A stretch of DNA of 35,752 bases from NCBI GenBank assembly GCA_002390675.1, contig DGPZ01000102.1:15818-51569 (forward strand), in the 5' to 3' direction. The notes under the pieces were generated by a model. That model worked only from the letters and a program-made list of their open reading frames with translations. It was not told the DNA's origin and did no database searches. Shown in pieces: positions 9,054 through 17,722 of the stretch. The stretch comes from Deltaproteobacteria bacterium UBA4427 (GTDB lineage: Bacteria; Myxococcota_A; UBA9160; UBA4427). The position numbers and the translations under genes were made by a program. Every line of letters begins with the position of its first letter. Position 1 is the first letter of the stretch.

Positions 9054-9962
9054 CTAGAGGCTGCGCGGGTCGCCGGGATCAAGCGCTTCGACCGCAGGCG
9101 GAAGCGTTAGGGCATGCCACGCGCGCATAGGTTCAAGCGCCTCCGCCACGCGGCGACGCGTCTTCCGGTCGAGCAGAGCCAGTTCCCGCCCATTCTCGAT
9201 GCGCCGCAACTCGCAGGCCTCCTCAACCGGTAGCGGTGCCTTCCCGAGACCGAGGTCGATTGAGACCTCCTCCTCGCGATCCTTCAAAGCGTGATGATTG
9301 AGAACTAAGTACTGATGATAGTCGGCACCCAACTCTTCAAGGATCCCGAGCAGCGAAATCGGAAGTGCGTCATCTCCGGCAACAACCTCTCGATTCTCGC
9401 GATCCCAGACGCCTAACAAATCCTCACCCAACGAAATAAGTCTCGGCGCATGGCGGGACAAATGCTCCCGCGCGTGGGCGTGAGTAAGAACTTCTGTTTC
9501 GAGCCACGCAGCGAGCAACCAATCCGCCCGGACAGGGGTCGGCCCCATCAAAAATCCCGCGGCCTCTAGATGCGCGCCGATTCGTTCGAGCGTACTCCAC
9601 GATCTGCGTGGCCAATTAGGCAGCCAGAGTTCGACCCAATCTTCGAGTACCCGCGCCACCGTGCGGCGAACCGGCGACAAAGGCACGAGCGCAGGTTCCG
9701 GATGCGTCACTTCGATCCATTCGAGAATCGCATGACTTTCCGCGAGGACGAATCCCTCCGGCGTCCGAAGGTAAGGCCCTGAGTCCCGCCCACCCCGCGC
9801 CGCGAGCGCCAGAGAAAGCGAGGCGGTCTCCTCCACCAACTCAACCCGCAAGCCCTTCGCGACGAGCACGCTCGCTAAGCCGGCGGCTTCGCGCCCACTC
9901 AGATCGCCATAGAGCGTGTAACCCCGTTCCGGCGCGATTGCGATTTGCAGCGAACTCGACAT
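9054..9962 (-). CDS. Glutathione S-transferase-like protein
   Basis: This 302-residue protein has a thioredoxin-fold N-terminal part. The strand Tyr-Thr-Leu-Tyr-Gly-Asp-Leu-Ser-Gly is followed by helix one and, near residues 68-80, a Val-Leu-Ala-Glu-Ser-His-Ala-Ile motif that matches the Glu-Ser glutathione-binding turn of GSTs. An all-helical C-terminal domain then extends about 80 residues further than in ordinary GSTs. The final segment (about 205-295) is rich in charged residues and has no motif I recognise. The gene lies 11 bases downstream of the OsmC gene on the same strand, so the two probably form an operon for peroxide or electrophile detoxification. Enzyme activity is not certain. 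Confidence 0.75.
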   Translation of the reverse strand: MSSSLQIAIAPERGYTLYGDLSGREAAGLASVLVAKGLRVELVEETASLSLALAARGGRDSGPYLRTPEGFVLAESHAILEWIEVTHPEPALVPLSPVRRTVARVLEDWVELWLPNWPRRSWSTLERIGAHLEAAGFLMGPTPVRADWLLAAWLETEVLTHAHAREHLSRHAPRLISLGEDLLGVWDRENREVVAGDDALPISLLGILEELGADYHQYLVLNHHALKDREEEVSIDLGLGKAPLPVEEACELRRIENGRELALLDRKTRRRVAEALEPMRAWHALTLPPAVEALDPGDPRSL

Positions 9963-9973
9963 GGGAGCGCCGC

Positions 9974-10381
9974 TCAGGCCCAGTCGATCGAAAGATCGAC
10001 GGCGAGGTCCGGATGAATAGAACAGGCGACGGGGCAGCCCTCGGCCGCGGCGGTGAGTGCCTCGCGAGCCGTCTCGGGAATCCCGGCGGGCATCTCGAGT
10101 TCTACAACCACTCGTCCAACCCGCCGACGCGGCTCGAGCGCCATATGCTTCTCGACTCGCGCACGCGCACCTTCGAGGATCCAGCCCTCTCGGCCTCCGC
10201 GAATCGCCATAGTAGTCAACATGCAGCTCGCCAATGAAGTCGCAAGAAGGTCAGTCGGGGAAAATGCTTCCCCCTTACCCTGATTGTCGACCGGAGCATC
10301 GGTCTCAAGCGTCGTACCGGATGGCCCGTGACTCGACTGCGTATGCAGGCCACCTTCGTAGACCAACTTCATCTCCACCAT
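9974..10381 (-). CDS. OsmC-family peroxiredoxin-like protein
   Basis: This is a 135-residue OsmC/YhfA-type protein. The two redox cysteines are visible: C53 in Ala-Ser-Cys-Met-Leu-Thr-Thr-Met, and C116 in Glu-Gly-Cys-Pro-Val. An extra C120 lies just after the second. Members reduce organic hydroperoxides using thiol cofactors. Length and residue spacing are normal. The gene is first in a two-gene minus-strand unit with the GST-like gene and is divergent from recQ across a gap of about 160 bases that should hold both promoters. Confidence 0.88.
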   Translation of the reverse strand: MVEMKLVYEGGLHTQSSHGPSGTTLETDAPVDNQGKGEAFSPTDLLATSLASCMLTTMAIRGGREGWILEGARARVEKHMALEPRRRVGRVVVELEMPAGIPETAREALTAAAEGCPVACSIHPDLAVDLSIDWA

Positions 10382-10543
10382 CTATGACTCCTAGCGAACG
10401 GGTTTCGATACATAGCTTGCCCGAAACCAACTGTTCATGCCGCCGCGACATGCGCACCGCGTGCTAGCCTCGACAATCGATTCGGCGGTCGCGCGATCGA
10501 ATCCGACTCCACCCATGCGCAGGCAAAGGACGAATCCCCCGAA

Positions 10544-12556
10544 ATGGCTGAAGAATCAGGATTCGGGGAAGGTCTGAATGACTTGACTGCGGCCGAAGCG
10601 AACCAACCGTCGAGCCTCGCGCTCCAAGCGGCACTCCGGCAACTCGGCCACGAGTCCTTCCGCCCAGGACAACGCGAAGCCATCGAGGGGCTCCTCGAAG
10701 AGCAGCGTCTGCTCTTGGTCGCCCCGACCGGTGGCGGCAAGAGCCTCTGCTACCAGCTCCCCGCCATCCTCCTCGAAGGCACCGCGGTCATCGTTTCGCC
10801 TCTCATCGCGTTGATGCGCGATCAAGTTGATGCCCTCGAAAAGCTCGGCATCAAAGCGACCTTCTTGGCCTCCACGCTTGACGCCTCTGAAATGGCGCGA
10901 CGGCTCGATGGCCTAGAAAACGGCGAATGGCAAATGATATACGTCGCGCCGGAGCGTCTGGTCTTTCCGCGCTTCCGGCAGATCCTTCGCTCGATCAACT
11001 GCCCGCTCTTCGCAGTCGACGAAGCCCACTGCATCAGCGAATGGGGCCACGACTTCCGCCCTGAATATCTCGAGATCGGCCGTGTCCTCGCCGAACATCC
11101 AGAAGCCAAAGTCCTCGCGTGTACGGCGACCGCAACGCCCTATGTTCGCGATGAGATCCTCGCCCGCTTGGCATTGCCGCCGGAGACGCCTCAGCTCGTA
11201 CGTGGCTTCGCGAGACCGAACCTGTCCCTACGCGTCACGGAAGTCGAACGGACCGCAGATCGCCGGCGCACCGTCGACGACGTGATGCAAGAGACGCTAG
11301 GCACGCCGGGCGACGGCCGCGGGTGCGCGATCATTTACGGTCCGACGCGAAAGAGCACCGAGGCCGAGCGGGACCGCTTGGCTGGACGTGGCTGGCGAAG
11401 CGAGGCGTATCACGCGGGCATGAGCCCAGATGAGCGCGAGCGCGTTCACGCGGCTTTCGCCGAAGGCGAGCTCGAAGTCGTCGTCGCAACAAATGCGTTC
11501 GGCATGGGAATCGACCGCTCCGACGTGCGCGCCGTCGTCCATCTCGCACCCCCTGGTTCGATCGAAGCCTACTACCAGGAAGTCGGGCGAGCCGGACGGG
11601 ACGGAACGAACGCAGTTGGGCAGATGCTCGTCGGGCCCGGGGATCTCGCGAGACGGAGATCGCTGATCGAAAGTGACTCGGTCATAGAAGGCCCTGGTGC
11701 TAGTGAATCCGCGCGGCACAAATGGTCGCTATTTCTCGAACTGATGCGCTTCGCCGAAGGCGGCAGTTGCAGGCACGACGCAATCCTTCGCTATTTCGGC
11801 GATGACGCGGAGACGCTGGCGGGATGTGGCCGCTGCGACGTCTGCTCTGTGATTGGCGCTGGCGAATCGATGGCTAATGCCGAGAGCGCAGAAGAGGTTT
11901 CGTTATTAATTCGAAAATCACTTTCCGGGGTCGCGAGAATTCATGGTCGATACGGGCTCTCTGCCGCGGTCGCGCTTCTGCGAGGCATCGACGATCCCCG
12001 GCTGCGTAGTGCACGACTCGACCAAACAAAAACCTTCGGAATCCTTTCGGACCGCGGCGAAACGTGGCTAACTAAATTATTGCGCCGATGTGTCACCGCT
12101 GGCTGGGTCGACTTTGACGGTGGCGACCGGCCGGTCGCCGTGCTGACTGAAACCGGAACTGCCGTTATGCGAGGCGACCGCGAGGCGCGTCTGCTGCTGC
12201 CCCCGGAGAAGGGGCCGCTCAACCGAGCGGGCGGACCCAGCCGCTCTCCATCTTCCTACGTCGTGAGAAAAAAGGGAAATACGGCGAACGCGCCGGAGGA
12301 CGCGCCCCTCGACGATGCTTCCCTTGCGCGCTTCGAAGCCCTTCGGGCCCATCGCCTGACCGTTGCACAGGTCGAAGGCGTGCCGCCATACGTGGTGGCA
12401 AGCGACCGCTCTCTTCGGGAAATGGCCGTGCTCTTCCCGACAGCTCCCGCGCGTGCCGAGGCACTCACCCACGCCCACGGAATAGGGGAGGCCAAGGCCG
12501 AAAAATACGGCGAAGGCTTCCTTTCCGTGCTGCGCTCCCTCGAAGAGCCCGGCTAA
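10544..12556 (+). CDS. recQ: ATP-dependent DNA helicase RecQ
   Basis: This is a 670-residue 3'-5' superfamily 2 DNA helicase acting in recombination and fork repair. Motif I Pro-Thr-Gly-Gly-Gly-Lys-Ser is at 61-67 and the DEAH box at 159-162. Motif V/VI follows, with Ala-Phe-Gly-Met-Gly-Ile-Asp and Gln-Glu-Val-Gly-Arg-Ala-Gly-Arg-Asp-Gly. The RecQ zinc site has a Cys-Arg-His-Asp segment and then Cys-Gly-Arg-Cys-Asp-Val-Cys. A winged helix and a C-terminal HRDC domain (about 590-665) complete the protein. All domains of a full bacterial RecQ are present. The gene appears monocistronic. Confidence 0.95.
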   Translation: MAEESGFGEGLNDLTAAEANQPSSLALQAALRQLGHESFRPGQREAIEGLLEEQRLLLVAPTGGGKSLCYQLPAILLEGTAVIVSPLIALMRDQVDALEKLGIKATFLASTLDASEMARRLDGLENGEWQMIYVAPERLVFPRFRQILRSINCPLFAVDEAHCISEWGHDFRPEYLEIGRVLAEHPEAKVLACTATATPYVRDEILARLALPPETPQLVRGFARPNLSLRVTEVERTADRRRTVDDVMQETLGTPGDGRGCAIIYGPTRKSTEAERDRLAGRGWRSEAYHAGMSPDERERVHAAFAEGELEVVVATNAFGMGIDRSDVRAVVHLAPPGSIEAYYQEVGRAGRDGTNAVGQMLVGPGDLARRRSLIESDSVIEGPGASESARHKWSLFLELMRFAEGGSCRHDAILRYFGDDAETLAGCGRCDVCSVIGAGESMANAESAEEVSLLIRKSLSGVARIHGRYGLSAAVALLRGIDDPRLRSARLDQTKTFGILSDRGETWLTKLLRRCVTAGWVDFDGGDRPVAVLTETGTAVMRGDREARLLLPPEKGPLNRAGGPSRSPSSYVVRKKGNTANAPEDAPLDDASLARFEALRAHRLTVAQVEGVPPYVVASDRSLREMAVLFPTAPARAEALTHAHGIGEAKAEKYGEGFLSVLRSLEEPG

Positions 12557-12923
12557 TTCCTCGAGTCGACACCTAACAACTCCCTACCACAACTGCTGTG
12601 GACTTTACAGAAGCGAAGCCAGTCACCGCTTCCGTACTGTGGTCCTTGACCTGAGTGAACGATCACTCGTGTCTTCGGATTTGCCTTAACCGATTCCCCT
12701 GGCTCCTAACCAGTCGACTCTTCGGTGGCGCTGCAAGGAAGGGGGAAACGCCTGAGACGCATCAAGCTTTTGCCGCATGGCGATGACGGATGCCGGTTGG
12801 ACTCAGTAGGCTTGAGCTGTCTCGAAGAAAGGGGAATTGCGGACGGATTGCTCCCATTCCTTCTCAAGACTGCGACGCCGTCATTCGATACGACAGCCTT
12901 GATCACTTATATCGGGAGCTAGC
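12557..12923 (+). other. Gap before the H-NOX gene with palindrome and nested stems
   Basis: No supported gene was found in these 367 bases. A short open frame running up to the H-NOX start (12725-12922, GTG start) has no recognisable features. Visible structure includes a 6-bp palindrome at 12653-12668 right after a TTGACC hexamer (12646-12651), which could be an operator. At 12752-12806 two nested stems pair 12752-12756 with 12802-12806 and 12759-12763 with 12789-12793. A GGGAG ribosome site at 12914-12918 serves the H-NOX GTG start. Confidence 0.4.
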
Positions 12924-13484
12924 GTGAAGGGAATCATTTTTAATCTGCTCGAAATGCTAGTCGAAGACGAAGAAGGCGACGCGGTATGGGAGAGCCTTCT
13001 CGATGAGGCCGGCGTATCAGGCGTATATACTGCCCTCGGAAGCTATGCGGATGAGGAGCTGATCGCTTTGATCTGCGGCCTAGCTGCTCATCGTGATCAG
13101 CCCATCGACACGGTCCTTCATTGGTTCGGTCGACGGTCGATTCCAATTCTCGCCGACCGGTACCCGGAGTTCTTCGAACCACACGTATCAACGACATCGT
13201 TTCTCATGACCCTCAACGATGTGATCCACGCAGAGGTGCGCAAGCTTTACCCTGGAGCGGAAGTGCCGGTCTTTGATTTCGCTTTCGAGAAGTACGCGAC
13301 AGACGATCGCGATACGCCCACCCTGACGATGGTCTACCACTCCCACCGTTCGATGTGCGCACTCGCCGAAGGGTTTGCGACGGGTGCCGCGGAGCATTTC
13401 GGAGAAGCGATCCAACTCGAACAGCTCGAATGCAAGAAGATGGGCGCCGAGGCGTGCGTTTTGTCGATCAGGATCTCCGGTTGA
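12924..13484 (+). CDS. H-NOX heme-nitric oxide sensor protein
   Basis: This 186-residue stand-alone H-NOX domain binds heme and reports NO to a partner enzyme. The protein opens with the family's Met-Lys-Gly-Ile-Ile-Phe-Asn. The proximal heme ligand is H102, the kinked-heme proline is P115, and the Tyr-x-Ser-x-Arg heme-propionate motif is Y138/S140/R142. Five residues after that Arg, where O2-binding family members carry a distal Tyr, there is Leu147. I therefore infer a nonpolar, NO-selective pocket. The start is GTG with GGGAG five bases upstream. The gene abuts a GGDEF-EAL gene, the known arrangement in which NO-bound H-NOX tunes c-di-GMP turnover. Confidence 0.93.
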   Translation: MKGIIFNLLEMLVEDEEGDAVWESLLDEAGVSGVYTALGSYADEELIALICGLAAHRDQPIDTVLHWFGRRSIPILADRYPEFFEPHVSTTSFLMTLNDVIHAEVRKLYPGAEVPVFDFAFEKYATDDRDTPTLTMVYHSHRSMCALAEGFATGAAEHFGEAIQLEQLECKKMGAEACVLSIRISG

Positions 13485-13489
13485 GCTCC

Positions 13490-14932
13490 ATGAAATCAAT
13501 CGACGAAGTTGAACGACTCGTCCGAAAACTCGACAGAGAACGCCAGGCGCGCCTCGAAGCTGAGCGGATTGCTGAAATCGCGACGAGATCGGCGCTCCAC
13601 GATAACCTTACGGGTCTCGCCAATCGGGCGATGCTCGACGATATTCTGAAAACCTCGATTGCTCGTTCGAGACGCAACCATCGCGCGATTGGAATTCTCT
13701 TCCTCGACCTCGACCGGTTCAAGAACATCAACGACAGCCTTGGTCACAAGGTTGGAGACCTCGTTCTGAAGGAGGCGGCTCGACGAATCACTCGAGCGAT
13801 TCGGAGTGTCGACTCTGCAGCGAGAATTGGAGGAGACGAGTTCGCAGTGGTTTGCGAGGGAGCGGGCGGCATAAGAGAGATCGTAGTCGTGGCTCAGCGC
13901 ATACTCGACTCGTTCGCGGATACGTTCGTTTGTGAAGAAAAGGAAATCTCGATCGAGCCGAGCATCGGGGTCGTTCTTTCGACCGAAGAATCAACACCGG
14001 CCGAACTCCTACGCGATGCCGATACGGCCATGTATCAGGCGAAGAACAAGGGCGGAAGATGTTTCGAGATTTTCGATGCGGCGATGCGGGAAGTTGCGAC
14101 TCAACGGCTCGCGCTCGAGAGTTCTTTGCGTGCTGGGCTCCGAACGCATCAGTTCACGGCCGCGTTTCAGCCGGTCGTCTGCGTTCCCTCTGGAAATGTC
14201 AGGTCGTTCGAGGCCCTCGCTCGCTGGAATCATCCAGAGCTGGGAGCGATTTCGCCTGAGCTCTTTATTCGCATTGCCGAAGATTCGCACCAGATCGAAG
14301 AGCTCGGCGAACAGATTCTTGGAATCGCGCTCAGGGATTTTTCGGGGTGGCTGCATAGGCGGAAAGGGCCCTCCGATGGCGACTTGCCGATTCTTTCCGT
14401 GAATTTTTCGCCCGCTCAATTGGCCCGGCCCACAATTGTCCCCCGAACTCTCGAAGCCATCGACGAAATGGGACTCGCGCCGGACCGAGTGGCGATTGAG
14501 ATCACCGAGTCCACTCTGATGGTCGACAACGATGTCGTCGCGGCGAACCTGAAACAGTTCTCGGATAAAGGCCTCCGTTTGGATCTCGATGATTTCGGGA
14601 CCGGCTATTCATCGCTCGCATATCTCAAGCGCTTCCATGTCGACGTCCTGAAGATCGACAGGATGTTCGTTCGCGACATCGAAACTGATTTCGAGTCGAG
14701 AGCAATCGTCGAAGCCATCATCAAAATGTCCAGCGCCCTCAATATTGACGTCATCGCGGAGGGCGTTGAGACCGAACTCCAAGTCGAGATCCTTGGGGGC
14801 CTCGGCTGCCACTGGATGCAGGGCTACTACTTCGATCGCCCTGCCCAGCTTGATGCCTTGAAACATCACTACGCGACCGAGATCAGCGCCGACGCCGTAG
14901 TGTGCAAAAAGTCAGCCGAAATTAAACATTGA
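13490..14932 (+). CDS. H-NOX-associated GGDEF-EAL c-di-GMP enzyme
   Basis: This is a 480-residue cytosolic protein without membrane helices. An N-terminal charged coiled coil (about 5-32) is followed by an intact GGDEF motif (114-118) with an RxxD inhibitory site at 105-108. An EAL domain comes next: Glu-Ala-Leu 241-243, the Asp-Asp-Phe-Gly-Thr-Gly loop near 367-372, and Ala-Glu-Gly-Val-Glu-Thr near 423-428. Both halves look catalytically competent, so it could make and degrade c-di-GMP, with NO-bound H-NOX setting the balance. A TTG at 13481, overlapping the H-NOX stop and seven bases after AGGA, is an equally plausible start. The coiled coil is the likely H-NOX contact (inference). Confidence 0.92.
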   Translation: MKSIDEVERLVRKLDRERQARLEAERIAEIATRSALHDNLTGLANRAMLDDILKTSIARSRRNHRAIGILFLDLDRFKNINDSLGHKVGDLVLKEAARRITRAIRSVDSAARIGGDEFAVVCEGAGGIREIVVVAQRILDSFADTFVCEEKEISIEPSIGVVLSTEESTPAELLRDADTAMYQAKNKGGRCFEIFDAAMREVATQRLALESSLRAGLRTHQFTAAFQPVVCVPSGNVRSFEALARWNHPELGAISPELFIRIAEDSHQIEELGEQILGIALRDFSGWLHRRKGPSDGDLPILSVNFSPAQLARPTIVPRTLEAIDEMGLAPDRVAIEITESTLMVDNDVVAANLKQFSDKGLRLDLDDFGTGYSSLAYLKRFHVDVLKIDRMFVRDIETDFESRAIVEAIIKMSSALNIDVIAEGVETELQVEILGGLGCHWMQGYYFDRPAQLDALKHHYATEISADAVVCKKSAEIKH

Positions 14933-15070
14933 TGATTACGGGTGCTCATGATGGTGAGGCCTTCGTCCACGGCATTTTCATTCAAAATACCGGCCTTGAA
15001 GTTCCGCAGTGTGCTCTAGCGGCGCCTAGAGCGTTCTCAGGCCCTTTTTGAGCGCAAAAATAGAACGTGT

Positions 15071-15098
15071 TTCACCCTGCCGATTGCGTGGTTATAGT
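15071..15098 (+). promoter_or_regulatory. Possible sigma-70 promoter for the acyl-CoA dehydrogenase pair
   Basis: TTCACC (15071-15076) and TATAGT (15093-15098) are separated by 16 bases, about 130 bases before the first acyl-CoA dehydrogenase. The -35 match is modest. The gap from 14933 to 15226 holds no gene. Confidence 0.3.
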
Positions 15099-15226
15099 CT
15101 GAGGGTCCGCGGTATCGACCGAAGGTCGCCGCCCAACTCACGCCCACCTCACCCCTCGGACCCCATGATTCGATCATGGCCGACCGGGTATAGACGAGCC
15201 CTGACTCACACCGGAGGCATATATAG

Positions 15227-16402
15227 ATGTACATCGACCTCACCCCGGAACAGAAAACTCTGCGGCAGACGCTGCGAACATACTTCGACAAACTCATGCC
15301 TCCCGAGGTAAAGGGCAAAGTCTCTGGCATGGAAGGCGGGGAGGTCTATCGCGATCTGATCCGTAAGGTCGGAGGAGATGGATGGCTTGGCGTCGGATGG
15401 CCGAAGGAATTCGGCGGTGGCGGCATGACCATGACAGAGCAAATGATCTTCCTCGAAGAACAACGACGCTCGGGCGCGCCCTTTCCCTTCGTCACGGTCT
15501 CGACTGTGGGTCCAGCTTTGATGGACTACGGCACGCCAGCACAGAAGGCTGAATTCCTGCCGCGCATCCTCGCGGGCGAATGCCATTTCTCGATCGGCTA
15601 CTCCGAGCCGAACGCCGGTACCGACCTCGCCAGCCTTAACACGAGTGCGGTTAAGGACGGCAATGAATGGGTCATCAACGGCACCAAGATGTTCACAAGC
15701 GGTGCGACCGATACCGACTACATCTGGCTAGCTGCACGAACGGACCCCGATGCCCCGAAGCATAAGGGCATCACAATGTTCATCGTGCCCGCGGATAGCC
15801 CTGGCTTCAGCGCTGCCCCGATCCACACGATCTCGGGCTCCGCGACGGCCATGTCCTACTACGAAAACGTGCGCGTCCCCGAAGAGAACATCGTCGGTGG
15901 CGTGAACGGCGGCTGGAAGCTGATCACGACCCAGCTCAATCACGAACGAGTCGGCCTCGCCGCCTTCGGATCCGCCGCCTACGCGCGAACGGAGCGCGTG
16001 ATCGAATGGGCACGCGACACGGAGACGCCAGGGGGTGGGAAGATCATCGACCTCCCCTGGGTCCAGGCCAATTTGGCTGAGGTCTACGCCTCCATTGAAG
16101 CCATGAAACTTCTCAACTGGCGCATGGCCGCCCAACTTGAGAGTGGTTTCGTGAATCCTGCCGACGCGTCGGCCGTCAAAATCTACGGAACGGAAGTCGT
16201 CCTGGAGGTTTACCGACTGCTTCAGGAAATCGTCGGCCCAAGCGCGCTTGTTCAAACGGGATCCCCCGCCGCGCAGATCAATGGCGAAATCGAACACGAA
16301 GCTCGCCAGGGCACGATCAACACGTTCGGAGGTGGCGTCAACGAAATCCAGCGAGAGATCGTCTCGATGGCGGGTCTACGAATGCCGCGCGTACCGCGTT
16401 AG
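15227..16402 (+). CDS. Acyl-CoA dehydrogenase, subunit with the likely catalytic Glu
   Basis: This 391-residue acyl-CoA dehydrogenase would introduce an alpha-beta double bond into an acyl-CoA using FAD. The middle strand region has the Ser-Glu-Pro-Asn-Ala-Gly-Thr-Asp-Leu-Ala motif. Asn-His-Glu-Arg (about residues 241-244) sits where isovaleryl-type enzymes carry the catalytic glutamate. The C-terminal Gly-Gly-Gly-Val-Asn-Glu-Ile-Gln motif is present. It lacks the Arg-x-Gln-Phe-Gly...Phe-Gln FAD loop that the next gene keeps. GGAGG at 15213-15217 is a strong ribosome site. With its neighbour it resembles the heteromeric dehydrogenases of steroid or bulky acyl-CoA degradation. The substrate is inferred only by type. 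Confidence 0.9.
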   Translation: MYIDLTPEQKTLRQTLRTYFDKLMPPEVKGKVSGMEGGEVYRDLIRKVGGDGWLGVGWPKEFGGGGMTMTEQMIFLEEQRRSGAPFPFVTVSTVGPALMDYGTPAQKAEFLPRILAGECHFSIGYSEPNAGTDLASLNTSAVKDGNEWVINGTKMFTSGATDTDYIWLAARTDPDAPKHKGITMFIVPADSPGFSAAPIHTISGSATAMSYYENVRVPEENIVGGVNGGWKLITTQLNHERVGLAAFGSAAYARTERVIEWARDTETPGGGKIIDLPWVQANLAEVYASIEAMKLLNWRMAAQLESGFVNPADASAVKIYGTEVVLEVYRLLQEIVGPSALVQTGSPAAQINGEIEHEARQGTINTFGGGVNEIQREIVSMAGLRMPRVPR

Positions 16403-16513
16403 GCGGTGCCTAGCCTTCGCTCTTCCCCTCAAGCGGAAGAGCGATCGACAACTGACCCGACGCGGCTCGTCGGCGCATAGACGTCCGGGCCAAACGAGCG
16501 AACGGAGCAAAAT

Positions 16514-17674
16514 ATGAATTTCAATTTCAGTGAAGAAGAAGAGGCCGTCAAAGGATTGGCGGAGCAGATCCTCGACGAATCGACGAGCTTCGATCGGCTA
16601 CGCGAGATCGACAAAGACGCAGCGGGCCCGGGGTTCGATCAAAACCTTTGGTCCGCACTCGCGGAGGCCAACCTAATCGGCCTGCCGCTATCCGAAGACA
16701 ATGGGGGCCAGGGTTTCAGCTACATGGCGCTTTGCTTGCTTCTCGAACAGGCCGGCCGAAACCTCGCCCCGATTCCTTTGATCGAATCAGTCGTCTACAC
16801 CGCGCTCCCGATCGAGAAGTTCGGCAGAGACAGTCTAAAAAAAGACTTGCTAAGCAAGGTCATTTCAGGCGAAGCCATCCTCACCCCGGCTTTCTTCGAG
16901 GTCGGAGACCCGGCACTTTCACGCAAGGCAAGAACCCGGGTAAAAGTGGACAATGAGGGCTTCAAGATCTCGGGGCAGAAGGTCTGCGTGCCCTACGCAT
17001 CTGCTGCAACGAAGATCCTTGTCAGCGCGTCAAGCGACGCCGGGCTTGGCCTCTTCCTGGTAGATCCAAATGCCTCGGGCGTCACGCTCGAACAGCAGGA
17101 AACGACGGCTCACGAGCGACAATTCGTGATGACGCTCGATGATGTTTCTGTGAGCGCAGATGATGTCCTCGCGGCTCCCGGACGAGGCGAAGAAATCTTC
17201 GACTGGCTCGAGCCCCGCGTAGCAACCGCTCTCGCAGCGATGGCCGTCGGCGTCGCCGGCGAAGGATTGCGACAGACCGCTGAGTACACGAGTGAACGCA
17301 AGCAGTTCGGTCGCGCGATTGGCTCCTTCCAGGGTGTCTCGCTCCGTTCGGCAGATGCGTATATCGATGTCGAAGCAATGCGCTCAACCATGTGGCAGGC
17401 CGCTTGGCGACTCGACAATGGAGACTCTGCTGTGAAGCAGGCCGCCATCGCCAAATACTGGGCATGCATGGGCGGCCATCGCGTTTCGCATACATGCCAG
17501 CATCTCCATGGCGGCATCGGAGCGGATATTGATTATCCGATCCATCGCCACTTCCTACGGCTGAAGCACATTGCGATGACGTTAGGCGGCGCAAATGAAC
17601 AACTAGCTGCCCTCGGCGCGCGCATCGCTAGCGAGGCTCGCTCAGGAATGGCCCCGGGCGCGATCATCGGTTAG
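16514..17674 (+). CDS. Acyl-CoA dehydrogenase, partner subunit
   Basis: This 386-residue acyl-CoA dehydrogenase-fold protein retains the FAD-contact loop Arg-Lys-Gln-Phe-Gly-Arg-Ala-Ile-Gly-Ser-Phe-Gln (about residues 258-269) and a His-Gly-Gly-Ile-Gly motif near 330-334. The Ser-Glu-Pro-x-x-Gly-Thr-Asp substrate/FAD motif is degenerate. It begins 111 bases after its neighbour's stop. The two proteins keep complementary halves of the FAD and active sites, which is the pattern of alpha2-beta2 heteromeric dehydrogenases such as ChsE1/ChsE2. A 16-bp hairpin follows 10 bases after the stop. Confidence 0.88.
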   Translation: MNFNFSEEEEAVKGLAEQILDESTSFDRLREIDKDAAGPGFDQNLWSALAEANLIGLPLSEDNGGQGFSYMALCLLLEQAGRNLAPIPLIESVVYTALPIEKFGRDSLKKDLLSKVISGEAILTPAFFEVGDPALSRKARTRVKVDNEGFKISGQKVCVPYASAATKILVSASSDAGLGLFLVDPNASGVTLEQQETTAHERQFVMTLDDVSVSADDVLAAPGRGEEIFDWLEPRVATALAAMAVGVAGEGLRQTAEYTSERKQFGRAIGSFQGVSLRSADAYIDVEAMRSTMWQAAWRLDNGDSAVKQAAIAKYWACMGGHRVSHTCQHLHGGIGADIDYPIHRHFLRLKHIAMTLGGANEQLAALGARIASEARSGMAPGAIIG

Positions 17675-17684
17675 AGACCTAACA

Positions 17685-17722
17685 AACGATCGCGCGAAGG
17701 CCGCCACCTTCGCGCGATCGTT
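17685..17722. terminator. Strong hairpin after the acyl-CoA dehydrogenase genes
   Basis: A perfect 16-bp inverted repeat with a 6-base loop (arms 17685-17700 and 17707-17722) begins 10 bases after the stop. On the minus strand it is followed by TTTGTT. On the plus strand only TT follows. It is likely a terminator, possibly more efficient for minus-strand transcripts entering from the gap. Confidence 0.7.

Noticed and set aside
12725..12922. 65-residue frame ending just before the H-NOX start
   Set aside because: It has a GTG start without a ribosome site and no motif, and the region looks like structured leader RNA rather than coding sequence.
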